Assembly: GCA_004376375.1 (NCBI GenBank)
Contig: SOJX01000032.1
Location: 1 to 32,452, forward strand
Direction: 5' to 3'
Source: Planctomycetota bacterium
GTDB taxonomy: Bacteria > Planctomycetota > E44-bin39
DNA length: 32,452 nt
Of the stretch, positions 1-8,257 are shown piece by piece; positions within the stretch are counted from its first letter, which is position 1; each line of letters starts with the position of its first letter. The translations under genes were made by a program, and so were the position numbers. The notes under the pieces are model-generated. The model ran no database searches, was not told the origin of the DNA, and worked only from the letters and a program-made list of their open reading frames with translations.

Positions 1-1649
1 AAGGTTCGCTCGAATGAAAGGGCGGGTATGAGCGCCAGGTCCACGCCGGACCGTTTGCCGAACCATCTTCTGTGGCGCATTCTTGTAGAGAAGGCTTCCA
101 CCCTGCGCCCGTAGCGGCGGAGCCAGAGTATTTCGCCGTCGGAGGCCCGCATCGCTCCTATCACGCCCGCGTTCGTTGAAACCAGGACAGCGCCTTTGTG
201 AATTGTAATTGTGGAGGGCAGGTACTGCGGTCTGAGGCGGGTGTTGGCAAGGGCGGTGCAGATGGGTTTCGCGTAGATCAGTTTTCCCGATGATGCGTTG
301 TAGGCGACAAGCAGCAGCTCGGCCTCGTTTTTCGACAGCAGCTCGGCCTTGTTGTTCGATATGTACTCGCGGTACTCGCGGGCTATAATGTAAACGCGCC
401 TGCCGGCGGTTACGGGCAGGGATGCGAAAACGAAATCATTGAAAGGCGTATACTTAATCGTCCTCGAGTTGATGCCGGTGTCCCACAGAGGTTTGAATTT
501 TCTGCCGGTTGCGTCGAAAGCGTGGAGGTTGCACCACCCCATCGTAACAAAGACCCGTCCGGCGCCGTCGGCGGCGGCGCCGAGGGGCATGAGGCTGTAT
601 TTATAGTGGCTGCTCTGAGGCAGGTAGGTCTCGGTTCCGGCCAGGTGCTGTCTCTTGCCGGTATTGAGATCGAAGGCGATTGCCTTGTGCCTTTCGGCGA
701 TGACGAGGTAATTCCCCGCGATTACGGGAAAGCTGTCGGGTTGCGAATCTGAGCCGGTGTCCAGCGTAACGGGACCCCAGGCGGAGTTTCTTTTGCTGAT
801 CGATGCCGCGGCGAACGGTTTGACGCCCTGCGGCGTGGTTTCGACGTGAGAGTTGAAGACGTAGACGGAAGCGGGCGCGGGCGGGACGCTGCGGTCGATA
901 AGCTCCAGCGCGTGCTCCAGGCTCATGGTCCGGCCGCCGAGCTCGACGGGCGTTTGAACGTGCGGTTTGCACAGCCTCCGGACGCGCGCGACTTCCGCGG
1001 CGTCCCCGAGCGCGGTTGCCGCGGCGTACCATTTGAGGAGCTGAACCGTATCGGGTTTTTCGCTGCCGAATTCCTGCATGTCGCGGAAGCACTGTATCAC
1101 TTCAGGGTAATCGCCTGCCTCGAAAGCGGCGTGCGACAGCATTTCCAGGCCGACGCAGCCGGCACTGGTGAAGGGGTATCTGGCGCCGAGGAGGCGGAGA
1201 AGAGGCACAGGCTCCGCCGTGGATTCCGCCTGTCCCAGCAGGTTCTGGGCCCTGGATTCGGCGATTATGCTGATGCGTTTTACCGCGTCGGCGTTCCCGA
1301 TGTTTGCCAGGCGGGTCAGGACGGTGTTTCGCAGCGTCCTGAACAGTACGCCGTCCTCGGATGCCAGGATTGAACAGCCTGTGGTGATGTAGCGGTCTAT
1401 TATATCGAGGTAAATGTCAACCGCCGCTCCCGGGGCCCCGGTCTTCTTAAGGCGGTTCGCGCGCTCCAGGAGAGCGTTGACCTCCTGGAGGTCATTCACC
1501 TCCGCCGCAGTTGCAATCGCCGCCGTGTCTGCGGGGCTTTCCAGCTCAGGCCCGGCGTCGCCTTCGTCGGCCGGCAGGTGCGCCATCCACGCCGCCGGGG
1601 CCAGCATGCAGGCGATAATCAGAAGTGATATTCGTAAAGGTCTGCGCAT
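1..1649 (-). CDS. secreted PQQ-type beta-propeller protein, partial
   Basis: The reading frame is open from the ATG at 1649 to the left edge, giving 549 residues with no stop, so the C-terminus is missing. The N-terminus (MRRPLRISLLIIACMLAPAA) looks like a signal peptide, so the product is probably exported. Residues about 40-250 are helical and resemble TPR/HEAT solenoid sequence. From about 270 onward there are repeated beta-strand blocks such as VIAGNYLVIAERHKAIAFDL, RVFVTMGWCNLHAFDATG and VLVSTNAGVIGAMRASDG, the pattern of PQQ/BamB-like propeller blades. It lies downstream of the HEAT-VWA genes on the same strand, with a 181-base gap filled by a palindrome and a heptamer array. No Shine-Dalgarno is visible before the ATG. 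A scaffold or binding role at the cell envelope is inferred; no enzyme function is implied. Confidence 0.75.
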   Translation of the reverse strand, partial: MRRPLRISLLIIACMLAPAAWMAHLPADEGDAGPELESPADTAAIATAAEVNDLQEVNALLERANRLKKTGAPGAAVDIYLDIIDRYITTGCSILASEDGVLFRTLRNTVLTRLANIGNADAVKRISIIAESRAQNLLGQAESTAEPVPLLRLLGARYPFTSAGCVGLEMLSHAAFEAGDYPEVIQCFRDMQEFGSEKPDTVQLLKWYAAATALGDAAEVARVRRLCKPHVQTPVELGGRTMSLEHALELIDRSVPPAPASVYVFNSHVETTPQGVKPFAAASISKRNSAWGPVTLDTGSDSQPDSFPVIAGNYLVIAERHKAIAFDLNTGKRQHLAGTETYLPQSSHYKYSLMPLGAAADGAGRVFVTMGWCNLHAFDATGRKFKPLWDTGINSRTIKYTPFNDFVFASLPVTAGRRVYIIAREYREYISNNKAELLSKNEAELLLVAYNASSGKLIYAKPICTALANTRLRPQYLPSTITIHKGAVLVSTNAGVIGAMRASDGEILWLRRYGRRVEAFSTRMRHRRWFGKRSGVDLALIPALSFERT

Positions 1650-1662
1650 GGGAAAGAAAAAA

Positions 1663-1720
1663 GGTACCGAGTACCGAGTTCCGAGTATCGAGTATCGAGT
1701 ATCGAGTAATAAGTAATGAG
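1663..1720. repeat. heptamer array, unit GAGTACC/GAGTATC
   Basis: About eight consecutive 7-base units (GAGTACC, GAGTTCC, GAGTATC x3, GAGTAAT and variants). The array ends about 14 bases from the start codon of the propeller gene, so it would lie in that gene's 5' untranslated region. Confidence 0.85.
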
Positions 1721-1737
1721 CTTCGCGGATATATCAA

Positions 1738-1783
1738 GGGCGGGTCTGAGACCCGCCCCTACAACGCGCCGCAAGCGGCGCGG
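1738..1783. repeat. two adjacent palindromes
   Basis: A GGGCGGGTC-TGA-GACCCGCCC hairpin is followed by the 19-base palindrome CGCGCCGCAAGCGGCGCGG at 1765-1783. The 19-mer recurs exactly at 9959-9977 and, on the other strand, at 17440-17458 and 18583-18601. Confidence 0.8.
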
Positions 1784-1830
1784 CTAATTATATATTCTTA
1801 TTCCCCTCTTCCCTTATCCCGTATCCCTTC

Positions 1831-3180
1831 TTACTCGATCGGGCGGAACTTGCCGTTATTCTGTTTCGCGAGCTTGGCCATGAACTCCTTGTTCGCGGTC
1901 TCGAAGCCGATGGTGTCGATGGTGATTTTCCTGAAGCGGTTCAGCTCGGCGACTTCCTTGTAGATCGCCTCGCATAGCGCGGGCGTGTCATCCGGCTCGA
2001 CGTTCGGCACGGTGTTTCCGACGTGCGTCGGGCTCCCGTCGGAGAGGAGAATGATGGTGTCGGCTTCGGGTATCTTGAAGGCCTCGCGCAGGGCTTCGTC
2101 GGTGAAGGTAAGGCCGTCGGCCACCCATGCATCCACCCACTTGCATGCGGTCTTCTTTGTGCCTTCGCTCGCCTTCTGCAGCGTTTTCTTCCAGACGGAG
2201 AAGTCGGTCGAATAGGCGATGATTGTGAACTTCACGTCGGGACCGAGGCTCTTGATGCAGCGCTGAAGCTCGAGCTTGACGAGCGTTATCCGCATCTGGC
2301 CCTCGCGCCGTTTTTTCCTGCCCTCTTCGCTGTCGTCCTTTTCGGGCTGCGCGGCGGTCTTGGGTTTGCCGCCGTACTTTTCGCGCCACTTCTTCGCAAG
2401 CTCCGGCTCCGTGGTGGTCATCGAGCCGGACCTGTCGATTACAAAGGTGATCCGGCGCGAGTCGATCTCAATGCCGAACAGCGTGGTGCGCATCCCGCCG
2501 CCCTTGATCCGGGTGTCGCGGGGACCGGTGCTCGGCTCTTCCTCGCCATCCATGAATTTATTCTTGGCCGTGGACCACCAGCTCTCCCATTCGTGGTGCT
2601 CGGAGAGGTCTTTGCCGGTGATCGTCTGGAGTGCCTGGTTGATGTTCTTGAATGTGGCGGAATGCTCCTTGTCCCATTTTTTCAGTACATCGATAAGGGG
2701 CTCGACGGCGGACTTGTCGCCGATTTGCCCGAGCGCGCGCGCCGCCGCCCGCACGACTGCGCCCTCCCGGTCCTTTGCGACGGCGAGCAGCGCCTTGACG
2801 GCCTGCTTGCCGCCTATATCACCCATGGCCTCGGCCATGATGACCTTGAGCTGCCATGGTTTCGCGCTCTTTGAGCGGTTGCAGATGGACGATCTGGCCT
2901 CCTTCGACTCCATGGAGAGGAGGGTCGCCTTTATCGCGTCGGCACACTCGACGTTGGTGATGCATTTTTTCGCAGCTTCGATTACCGCGCCTACGGCGGC
3001 GGAGGAATCATAGCGGCCGATTTTTCTGATAGTTGAAGCGACTTCGCTCCAGTTTCCCGCCTTGATTTGGTTTTTCAATTCCTTTTTTACATCCGAGAGC
3101 CCCGCGAACGCGAGCATGGGGACCGCAAGGACTGCGGAGATCGCAATTGCAATTGCGGCAAACCTGAGAAATTTCATCAT
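1831..3180 (-). CDS. secreted HEAT-repeat / von Willebrand A domain protein (copy 1)
   Basis: This 449-residue protein has a signal peptide (cleavage likely near AFA, residue 26). HEAT-like helices span about 30-190, including GAVVRAAARALGQIGDKSAV. A short motif TITGKD...HEWESWW follows, then a VWA domain at about 240-449. The VWA metal-ion (MIDAS) residues are all present: D249-x-S251-x-S253, a Thr at 358/360 in DGLTFTDEA, and D381 in LLSDGSP. VWA domains with an intact MIDAS bind protein partners through a divalent cation. GGAG lies 3 bases before the first ATG and 6 before the second, so M2 (3177) may be the true start. It is a paralogue of the next gene upstream (3298-4608), 117 bases away. 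An extracytoplasmic protein-interaction role is inferred. Confidence 0.88.
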   Translation of the reverse strand: MMKFLRFAAIAIAISAVLAVPMLAFAGLSDVKKELKNQIKAGNWSEVASTIRKIGRYDSSAAVGAVIEAAKKCITNVECADAIKATLLSMESKEARSSICNRSKSAKPWQLKVIMAEAMGDIGGKQAVKALLAVAKDREGAVVRAAARALGQIGDKSAVEPLIDVLKKWDKEHSATFKNINQALQTITGKDLSEHHEWESWWSTAKNKFMDGEEEPSTGPRDTRIKGGGMRTTLFGIEIDSRRITFVIDRSGSMTTTEPELAKKWREKYGGKPKTAAQPEKDDSEEGRKKRREGQMRITLVKLELQRCIKSLGPDVKFTIIAYSTDFSVWKKTLQKASEGTKKTACKWVDAWVADGLTFTDEALREAFKIPEADTIILLSDGSPTHVGNTVPNVEPDDTPALCEAIYKEVAELNRFRKITIDTIGFETANKEFMAKLAKQNNGKFRPIE

Positions 3181-3297
3181 AGTCTCCTTTCGGAATACCG
3201 TTTTCTATTTGTTTTCTTATTTGTCCGATTTCCTCCAGCGGCGCGCGGTATCGCGGGCCGCAGGTTATCAATCGTTTATCAATCGCTTATCAGTCGC

Positions 3298-4608
3298 TTA
3301 CCAATCTTCGGTCTTGATCCCCTTGAAGCTGCCTTTCGTCTTTGCCGCGAGGTTTTTCAGGAACTCGAGCGCGGTCTTTCCGTCCTTGTCTTCGGCCAGC
3401 GACTCGAAACCGAATGTATCGATTATAACTTTACGGAAACGGTTGTTTATTTCAACCCATTTCAGTATTGAATCCATAAGCTCCTGGGAGAGCGGCTCGC
3501 GCGGCTCTTTGGGCTTGTAGGGCGCCCCGTCCGAGAGGAGGATTATCGTATCGGCTTCGGACTCCTCGAAAGCGCTCTCGAGTGCCTCGTCCGTATATGT
3601 ATGCCCGTTCGGCGAGAGGGCTGCGACGAACTTGATGGCCGCGCGCTTGTTTTTCGAGGAAGCGGGTACGAGCGAGGATTTTGGTCCTGTTTTCTGCCAC
3701 GGGATTACGCGGTTCGAGAAGGCGATGACGTTGAATCTGGCCCGCTTGTCGAGCTTCTTGATGCACTTTGCGAGCTCCATCTGTACGAGCTCGAGCCGCG
3801 ACTCGCCGATGAAGGGAATTTCCTTTATCTTCATCGAGCTCGAGACGTCGATAACGAAAAGGACGCGCTTGGAATATATCTCGGCGCCGAAAAACCGGGG
3901 CGGGCTCTTTTTGCGCTTCGTCTTGAAGCCGGGTCCGTTGCCGTCTTTTTCGGCCGGTTTTTCTTTCTTCCTGCGGTCGCTTTCGGTCTCCTCCTTGATG
4001 GTCGCCCACGCCTTTTTCCAGTCGGAGGGTTTCTCGTAGTCCTCGCCCGTCAGCGCGATGAGGGCCTTGCGCACGGCGACCCAGGTGAGTCCCTGCTCCT
4101 TGATCTCGCGCTCGAGAAGCCTGATCAGCGGGTCAACGAACGTGGCGGCCTTATCCTGCCTGATGGCGGCCAAAATCGCCTCGCGGACGACTTCGGGTTT
4201 CTTGTCGCTCATGAGGCCGACTATGGCGTCCCGCGCCCTCGAGGAGTCGATACCGCCCAGGACGCCCGCCGTCAGCGCCCGGAGCCGCCAGTCCTTGCTC
4301 TGAACGGCCTTGAGCAGTTGCGTGAGAGCTTCTTCTCCCGTGCAGGCGGAGAGGGATTCCTTTGCAGCCTCGAGGATTTTAGGGTTTTCGGTAGTGAGCG
4401 CGAGCACGAGCAACTGCTTGACGGCCGCGGCGTTGTTACAGTTCCCGAGCTCCATGACGGCTTCGACTGCAGCGCTTTCGTCGCCGGAGTCAAGCGCGGC
4501 TTTGAGTTTTTTCTTCGCGTCGTCGACTTTGTCCGCGAGCGCCTGGGCGGCCATGAGCACCAGGAAGGCGAAGAGAAAAACTGATAACGGCAGAAAACGT
4601 CGGGGCAC
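3298..4608 (-). CDS. secreted HEAT-repeat / von Willebrand A domain protein (copy 2)
   Basis: A paralogue of the downstream gene, with the same order: signal peptide (cleavage after about residue 25, ALA-DKV), HEAT-like helices at about 27-185, the motif ALTGEDYEKPSDWKKAW, a basic linker rich in Lys/Arg, and a C-terminal VWA domain. The MIDAS residues are complete: D254-x-S256-x-S258, Thr 337/339 in GHTYTDEA, and D360 in LLSDGAP. The start is a GTG at 4608 preceded by AAGGA at good spacing. The start lies 11 bases after the stop of the sigma-54 activator, so the two are almost certainly cotranscribed. Substrate or partner is unknown; the tandem pair could form a heteromer. Confidence 0.88.
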   Translation of the reverse strand: MPRRFLPLSVFLFAFLVLMAAQALADKVDDAKKKLKAALDSGDESAAVEAVMELGNCNNAAAVKQLLVLALTTENPKILEAAKESLSACTGEEALTQLLKAVQSKDWRLRALTAGVLGGIDSSRARDAIVGLMSDKKPEVVREAILAAIRQDKAATFVDPLIRLLEREIKEQGLTWVAVRKALIALTGEDYEKPSDWKKAWATIKEETESDRRKKEKPAEKDGNGPGFKTKRKKSPPRFFGAEIYSKRVLFVIDVSSSMKIKEIPFIGESRLELVQMELAKCIKKLDKRARFNVIAFSNRVIPWQKTGPKSSLVPASSKNKRAAIKFVAALSPNGHTYTDEALESAFEESEADTIILLSDGAPYKPKEPREPLSQELMDSILKWVEINNRFRKVIIDTFGFESLAEDKDGKTALEFLKNLAAKTKGSFKGIKTEDW

Positions 4609-4619
4609 GTAGAATTCCT

Positions 4620-5900
4620 TCAGGACTTTGCCTTGCTTGATTCCGGGTTGGCTTCGGGCCTTGCTTTTTCGATCCTTCCGGTCTTGCCTTTTTTCCTTTT
4701 CGGGGCCTTGCCTTTCTGAAACGGGCTGTACCTGCGATTGAAGCCGCAGCGCTCCATTTTCTTTCTGAGGCCGAAGCGGGAGAGGCCGAGCAGCTTCGCC
4801 GCCTTGGTCTGGTTGCCGCCCGTCCTTCTGAGCGCCTCGGTGATGATGGCCAGCTCCGCCTTGGCGACCGCGCGCTTCAGGCTTTCCTTTCCGAGCCGCT
4901 CGCTGCTCAGGTCCGGGAGCGCGGGCTCGAAAGATACCCTCTGGATATGGGTCGAAAGGATGTCGGCAGTGACTTCATCGTCCGAGAGGGCGATAAGCCT
5001 GTAAATCTCGTTTTCGAGCTCGCGGACGTTGCCCGGCCAGTCGTAAGAGGTCAGCATGTTCATGACGTCTTCGCTGATCTTCTTCGGGGCCAGCCCGGTT
5101 TCTTCCTTAATCCTCGAAAGGAAATGGTCGACGAGGAGAATGATGTCGTCGCGCCTCCCGCGCAGCGGAGGGAGCTCGATGGTTATCACGTTCACGCGGT
5201 AGAAGAGGTCTTTGCGGAACCGGCCCCGCTCGACCTCGACCAGGAGGTTCTTGTTGGAGGCGCTGATGACGCGCACGTCGACGTTCTGAATGTCCTTGCT
5301 TCCGATGGGCCGGATCTCGCCCTCCTGGATGACGCGCAGCAGTTTCGACTGCATCGCGTGGCTCATCTCGCCGATTTCATCCAGGAACAGCGTGCCGCCG
5401 TCGGCAAGCTCGAGGAGGCCTTTCTTGTCTCGTACCGCGCCGGTGAAGGCGCCCTTGACGTATCCGAAGAGCTCGCTTTCGAGAAGCGTTTCAGGGATGG
5501 CCGCGCAGTTTTCGGAGACGAATTTTTTCTTGCGCCGTTTGCTGTTGTAGTGGATGGCGCGGGCGACCAGCTCTTTTCCCGTGCCCGATTCGCCCTGGAT
5601 GAGTACGGGGACGTGCGTGTCGATAATCTTGTCGAGCGTACAGAAGACCTGGTCCATCGCGCCCGAGCTTCCGATAATCGAGGAGTAATCGTACTTGTAT
5701 TTGCCGTCGTGCGAGGCATCGGGGGGAGTGGGATCTTTACTGCGCATGGCGCTGGTGATATCGCGGGTAACGCCGAGCTTTCCGCGCTCCAGTTCGACAA
5801 GGCGCTGGCGCAGCTGAGTTATTTCGTCTCTGGCTTTTTTCAGCCTGCGGACAAGCCGTTTGTTCTCGGTTTTTAGGCGGTCGAATGCTTCAAACTGCAT
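4620..5900 (-). CDS. sigma-54-dependent transcriptional activator without receiver domain
   Basis: This is a 426-residue bacterial enhancer-binding protein. An N-terminal coiled coil (about 5-42) takes the place of a receiver, GAF or PAS domain. The AAA+ domain (about 75-310) carries Walker A GESGTGKE (103-110), the sigma-54-contacting loop GAFTGA (150-155) and Walker B LFLDEIGE (171-178). A Fis-type helix-turn-helix lies at about 340-390 ([20 protein letters not shown]), followed by an unusual Lys/Arg-rich tail to the end. With no phosphoacceptor domain, its activity is probably set by its level or by a partner such as the nearby FHA protein (inference). It is the first gene of the unit running into the two HEAT-VWA genes. 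A promoter-like pair lies at 5953-5981; no clear Shine-Dalgarno is seen. Confidence 0.93.
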   Translation of the reverse strand: MQFEAFDRLKTENKRLVRRLKKARDEITQLRQRLVELERGKLGVTRDITSAMRSKDPTPPDASHDGKYKYDYSSIIGSSGAMDQVFCTLDKIIDTHVPVLIQGESGTGKELVARAIHYNSKRRKKKFVSENCAAIPETLLESELFGYVKGAFTGAVRDKKGLLELADGGTLFLDEIGEMSHAMQSKLLRVIQEGEIRPIGSKDIQNVDVRVISASNKNLLVEVERGRFRKDLFYRVNVITIELPPLRGRRDDIILLVDHFLSRIKEETGLAPKKISEDVMNMLTSYDWPGNVRELENEIYRLIALSDDEVTADILSTHIQRVSFEPALPDLSSERLGKESLKRAVAKAELAIITEALRRTGGNQTKAAKLLGLSRFGLRKKMERCGFNRRYSPFQKGKAPKRKKGKTGRIEKARPEANPESSKAKS

Positions 5901-5952
5901 TTGCGTGGCCTGTAAGGTTTTTCATACGGGACAGTTAAGCGGCGCAATACCT

Positions 5953-5981
5953 ATTATAACCCGCGCCGCTGACACGGGCAA
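5953..5981 (-). promoter_or_regulatory. promoter TTGCCC-N17-TATAAT
   Basis: The -35 is at 5981-5976 and the perfect -10 at 5958-5953, 52 bases before the sigma-54 activator ATG. It would drive the activator/HEAT-VWA unit. Confidence 0.65.
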
Positions 5982-6057
5982 CCCAAAAATCACCCCCCGT
6001 AGGTTACCCTTAACTATATATATTACACCCGCGAGAACGGCCTTAGTTCCTTAAATA

Positions 6058-6165
6058 GGGATAAGGGATAAGGGATACGGGATAAGGGATACGGGATACG
6101 GGATAAGGGATAAGGGATACGGGATACGGGATATGGGATACGGGATACGGGATACGGGATAGGGA
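6058..6165. repeat. heptamer array, unit GGGATAC/GGGATAA
   Basis: Roughly 14-15 units of GGGATAC or GGGATAA in tandem, mostly at an exact period of 7. With the inverted array at 6236-6272 it occupies most of the gap between the sigma-54 activator and the HEAT-like gene (5901-6276). No gene is visible in that gap. Confidence 0.93.
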
Positions 6166-6200
6166 AGAAAGAAGAGGGGAAGATGGGATGGGATGGTAAG

Positions 6201-6232
6201 AAAAAAGGATAATGCACGTTGCGCATTATCCC
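6201..6232 (-). terminator. rho-independent terminator of the FHA/HEAT unit
   Basis: Read on the minus strand: GGATAATGC, a 7-base loop, GCATTATCC (perfect 9-base stem at 6231-6223 and 6215-6207), then six T (6206-6201). It sits about 45 bases past the stop of the HEAT-like gene, with the inverted heptamer array between them. Confidence 0.75.
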
Positions 6233-6235
6233 TTG

Positions 6236-6272
6236 TTACCGTATCCCTTATCCCGTATCCCTTATCCCATCT
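6236..6272. repeat. inverted heptamer array, unit GTATCCC/TTATCCC
   Basis: Four to five units complementary to the GGGATAC array at 6058-6165. Transcripts crossing both arrays could pair with each other. Confidence 0.85.
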
Positions 6273-6276
6273 TCAA

Positions 6277-7173
6277 CTAGCGGGTTTCCCGCATTTCCCT
6301 CAGGTCGAGGAACTGGAAGGTATCCCACCACCGTTCCCAGGCCACCTTGTCTTCACCGAATTCCTTCATAGTGAGGCGTTCCAGGATTTTCACTATGCGG
6401 GTGCGTTTCTCAGGGTCGGGATGGTGAATCTGCTCGATCAGGCGCGGCAGAATCCACCGGTAGTCGGCGTTTTCAATGCGCCTGACGTATTCGAGGATGT
6501 TCAGCTCTTCGGGCGACAGCGGCGCCTTGCGCTCGGCTCCGGTCGGAGGCCGGTCGGGCGAGGTGTACGGGACGGTGAATTCCGGGACCGTTTCCTTCCA
6601 GTTGGGCTGGTGCTGCTCGCGGGTCGCGGCGAAGGGGTCGGCGCCCGGCACCTGCCCCATTGCCGTGTCCGCAAACGGGTCGCCGGCCTGCGCCGGCATC
6701 TGCGCCGTCGGCTGCGAGAACGGGTCGGGCTCGCCGCCCTCCATCGATATAGTTTCCACCAGCCCCGGGTCGGTGTAGACCGGGTTTGCCTGGGGTGCGG
6801 GCGCCTGGGTGTCCTGCGCCGCCCACGCGTCCGCGACTTCCTTGCCCGATATCGCCACGGTCTGGTCGTCGAGGCCGATTCCGATCATCTGGGTGTCGGG
6901 GTCCTTGCCTTCCGCTTTCTCCAGCTCGGAGTCGATTACCTCCCCGATTCTGTCGCCGCCGTCGGACAGGAGTTCGTCTTTCGCGTCTTTCCACCATGCC
7001 CGCCAGAGATACGAGAGCGGGTCGTAGCGTTTGCCGCTTATCGTGCGGAGCGCGTCAAGGGCGACCCGGCGGAGGTTCTCATCCTTCGAGTCCAGCCCCT
7101 TGATGAGCATGGGGATGCCTTTCTCGTACCCGTATTTCTTGATGTTCTTGAAGATGATTTTTGTTGTGTCCAC
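6277..7173 (-). CDS. HEAT-like protein with two W..WW motifs and a disordered middle
   Basis: The 298-residue protein has no signal peptide. Residues 1-45 form a HEAT-like helical pair ending in RTISGKRYDPLSYLWRAWW. Residues about 75-225 are low complexity, rich in Pro, Ala, Gly and Asp. The C-terminus is again helical and ends in LTMKEFGEDKVAWERWW. The same T-G-K-x-Y...W..WW signature joins the HEAT and VWA parts of the two genes downstream, so this is probably a cytoplasmic relative of their HEAT part. The start is GTG, preceded by AGGAG 7 bases away. It lies 45 bases after the FHA gene in the same transcription unit and is followed by a terminator. Function unknown; an adaptor role is inferred. 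Confidence 0.75.
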   Translation of the reverse strand: MDTTKIIFKNIKKYGYEKGIPMLIKGLDSKDENLRRVALDALRTISGKRYDPLSYLWRAWWKDAKDELLSDGGDRIGEVIDSELEKAEGKDPDTQMIGIGLDDQTVAISGKEVADAWAAQDTQAPAPQANPVYTDPGLVETISMEGGEPDPFSQPTAQMPAQAGDPFADTAMGQVPGADPFAATREQHQPNWKETVPEFTVPYTSPDRPPTGAERKAPLSPEELNILEYVRRIENADYRWILPRLIEQIHHPDPEKRTRIVKILERLTMKEFGEDKVAWERWWDTFQFLDLREMRETR

Positions 7174-7218
7174 TGCAATTCTCCTGAGTGCTCGCTTGCT
7201 TGCGGTGTGCCCGATAGC

Positions 7219-7950
7219 TTACGAAGGTTTACCCAGAAAGTAGGTGAATTCCTGGTTTCCTACTTTCAATATATCGGCATTACCCAGCTTATACTGTTGC
7301 TGCATCTTCTTTCCGTTGACCCGGGTCTTTCCCCCGATGGGGATGAGCGTATAACCCGTTTCCTCGCGGATAATAATGGCTTCCTTGGCCTTCACGAGAA
7401 AACCGCCTGTCGGAAAATCGGAATCGGAAGCTTTTCCGAACAGATAGAAGCCTTTCTGCAATATGTACGGGCGGTCGCCTATCATCATGTAAGCATCGAT
7501 GGCGGCCGCGCGTCTCAGCGCATGGAGTTCCGCGTCCTTGGCGCCCGCCATCGTGACGTCGCCGCCGGGATCCGGCGGAGGTACCGGCACGGTTGCGGGT
7601 TCGCCGATTCCCATCGTGGGCAGATCCTCGAACTCAGGCCCTGCCGCCACGGCCTGTGCCTGCTGCGGGTTTTCGTAGATAAGGCTGTATTTCCCGATAA
7701 CGATTTCGTCGCCGTGGTTGAGGTTATATTGGACGATCCTCTGGCCCTTGACGTACGTGCCGTTGTTGGAGTTGAGATCGCTCAGGACGTGCACGCCGCC
7801 CGCTTCCTCTATCTTGCAGTGGTGGCGCGAGATGCCGAGGTTGTCGATATGGACGTCGCAGTCGAGCTCGCGCCCGATAACGGCGTTCGGCTTGTTGATA
7901 TCGAACGTCTTGATTCTCTGGCCCTGAAACTCGAGTGAAATGTAGTACAT
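7219..7950 (-). CDS. FHA-domain protein, tandem with a degenerate second FHA-like domain
   Basis: The 243-residue protein begins with a classical forkhead-associated domain (1-95): IGR at 25-27, SRHH at 41-44 and SNNGTYV at 61-67 are the conserved phosphothreonine-binding positions. The linker at about 95-150 is rich in Pro and Gly. Residues about 165-243 look like a second FHA fold (PYILQKGFYLFGKASDSD, then TRVNGKKM and GNADILKVGNQEFTYF) that lacks the SRHH signature, so it may not bind phosphate. There is no signal peptide or membrane segment. GAGGGG precedes the ATG by about 6 bases. The protein should read a Thr-phosphorylated partner in the cytoplasm; no kinase gene is visible in the window. 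Confidence 0.92.
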   Translation of the reverse strand: MYYISLEFQGQRIKTFDINKPNAVIGRELDCDVHIDNLGISRHHCKIEEAGGVHVLSDLNSNNGTYVKGQRIVQYNLNHGDEIVIGKYSLIYENPQQAQAVAAGPEFEDLPTMGIGEPATVPVPPPDPGGDVTMAGAKDAELHALRRAAAIDAYMMIGDRPYILQKGFYLFGKASDSDFPTGGFLVKAKEAIIIREETGYTLIPIGGKTRVNGKKMQQQYKLGNADILKVGNQEFTYFLGKPS

Positions 7951-8015
7951 TCCGGCCCCTCGCCTGTAACCTAACGCCGTTTTCGTCCCCTGAAAGTATC
8001 GATATACAGCCTTTA

Positions 8016-8044
8016 ATTATACAACCTCAGATGGGATAACGCAA
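8016..8044 (-). promoter_or_regulatory. promoter TTGCGT-N17-TATAAT
   Basis: The -35 is at 8044-8039 and the -10 at 8021-8016, 65 bases before the FHA gene. It would drive the FHA/HEAT-like unit. Confidence 0.65.
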
Positions 8045-8064
8045 TGCCTTATTTTGGTCAGGTG

Positions 8065-8128
8065 TTCAGCTTTCAGCGTTCAGCATTCAGAATTAAATTG
8101 CAGGGGCAGGTCACAGATCGGTAGGCCC
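8065..8128. repeat. heptamer array TTCAGCN and GCCCGACA palindrome
   Basis: Four TTCAGCN-type units (8065-8092) are followed by GCCCGACA-CTCC-TGTCGGGC. The rest of the 307-base gap between the divergent FHA and acidic-protein genes holds only the minus-strand promoter and a poor TATACT at 8236-8241. Confidence 0.75.
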
Positions 8129-8257
8129 GACACTCCTGTCGGGCATATAAAACGCATGGGCCGGTCCCCGCGCCTGCCCGTCTTTTCTCCCGCAGAATTC
8201 CGGCCGCTTACGTGGTTTTACCCGGGCCCGTGTCGTATACTTAATAGAGGGGTCCGA

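Noticed and set aside
6023..6226. Frame with repeated YPLSRIP peptides
   Set aside because: It is a translation of the GGGATAC heptamer array; three 7-base units make a false 7-residue repeat.
6193..7938. Plus-strand frame of 581 codons opposite the HEAT-like and FHA genes
   Set aside because: It is antisense to two genes with clear motifs and ribosome-binding sites, and its translation has no recognisable domain; GC-rich shadow frame.
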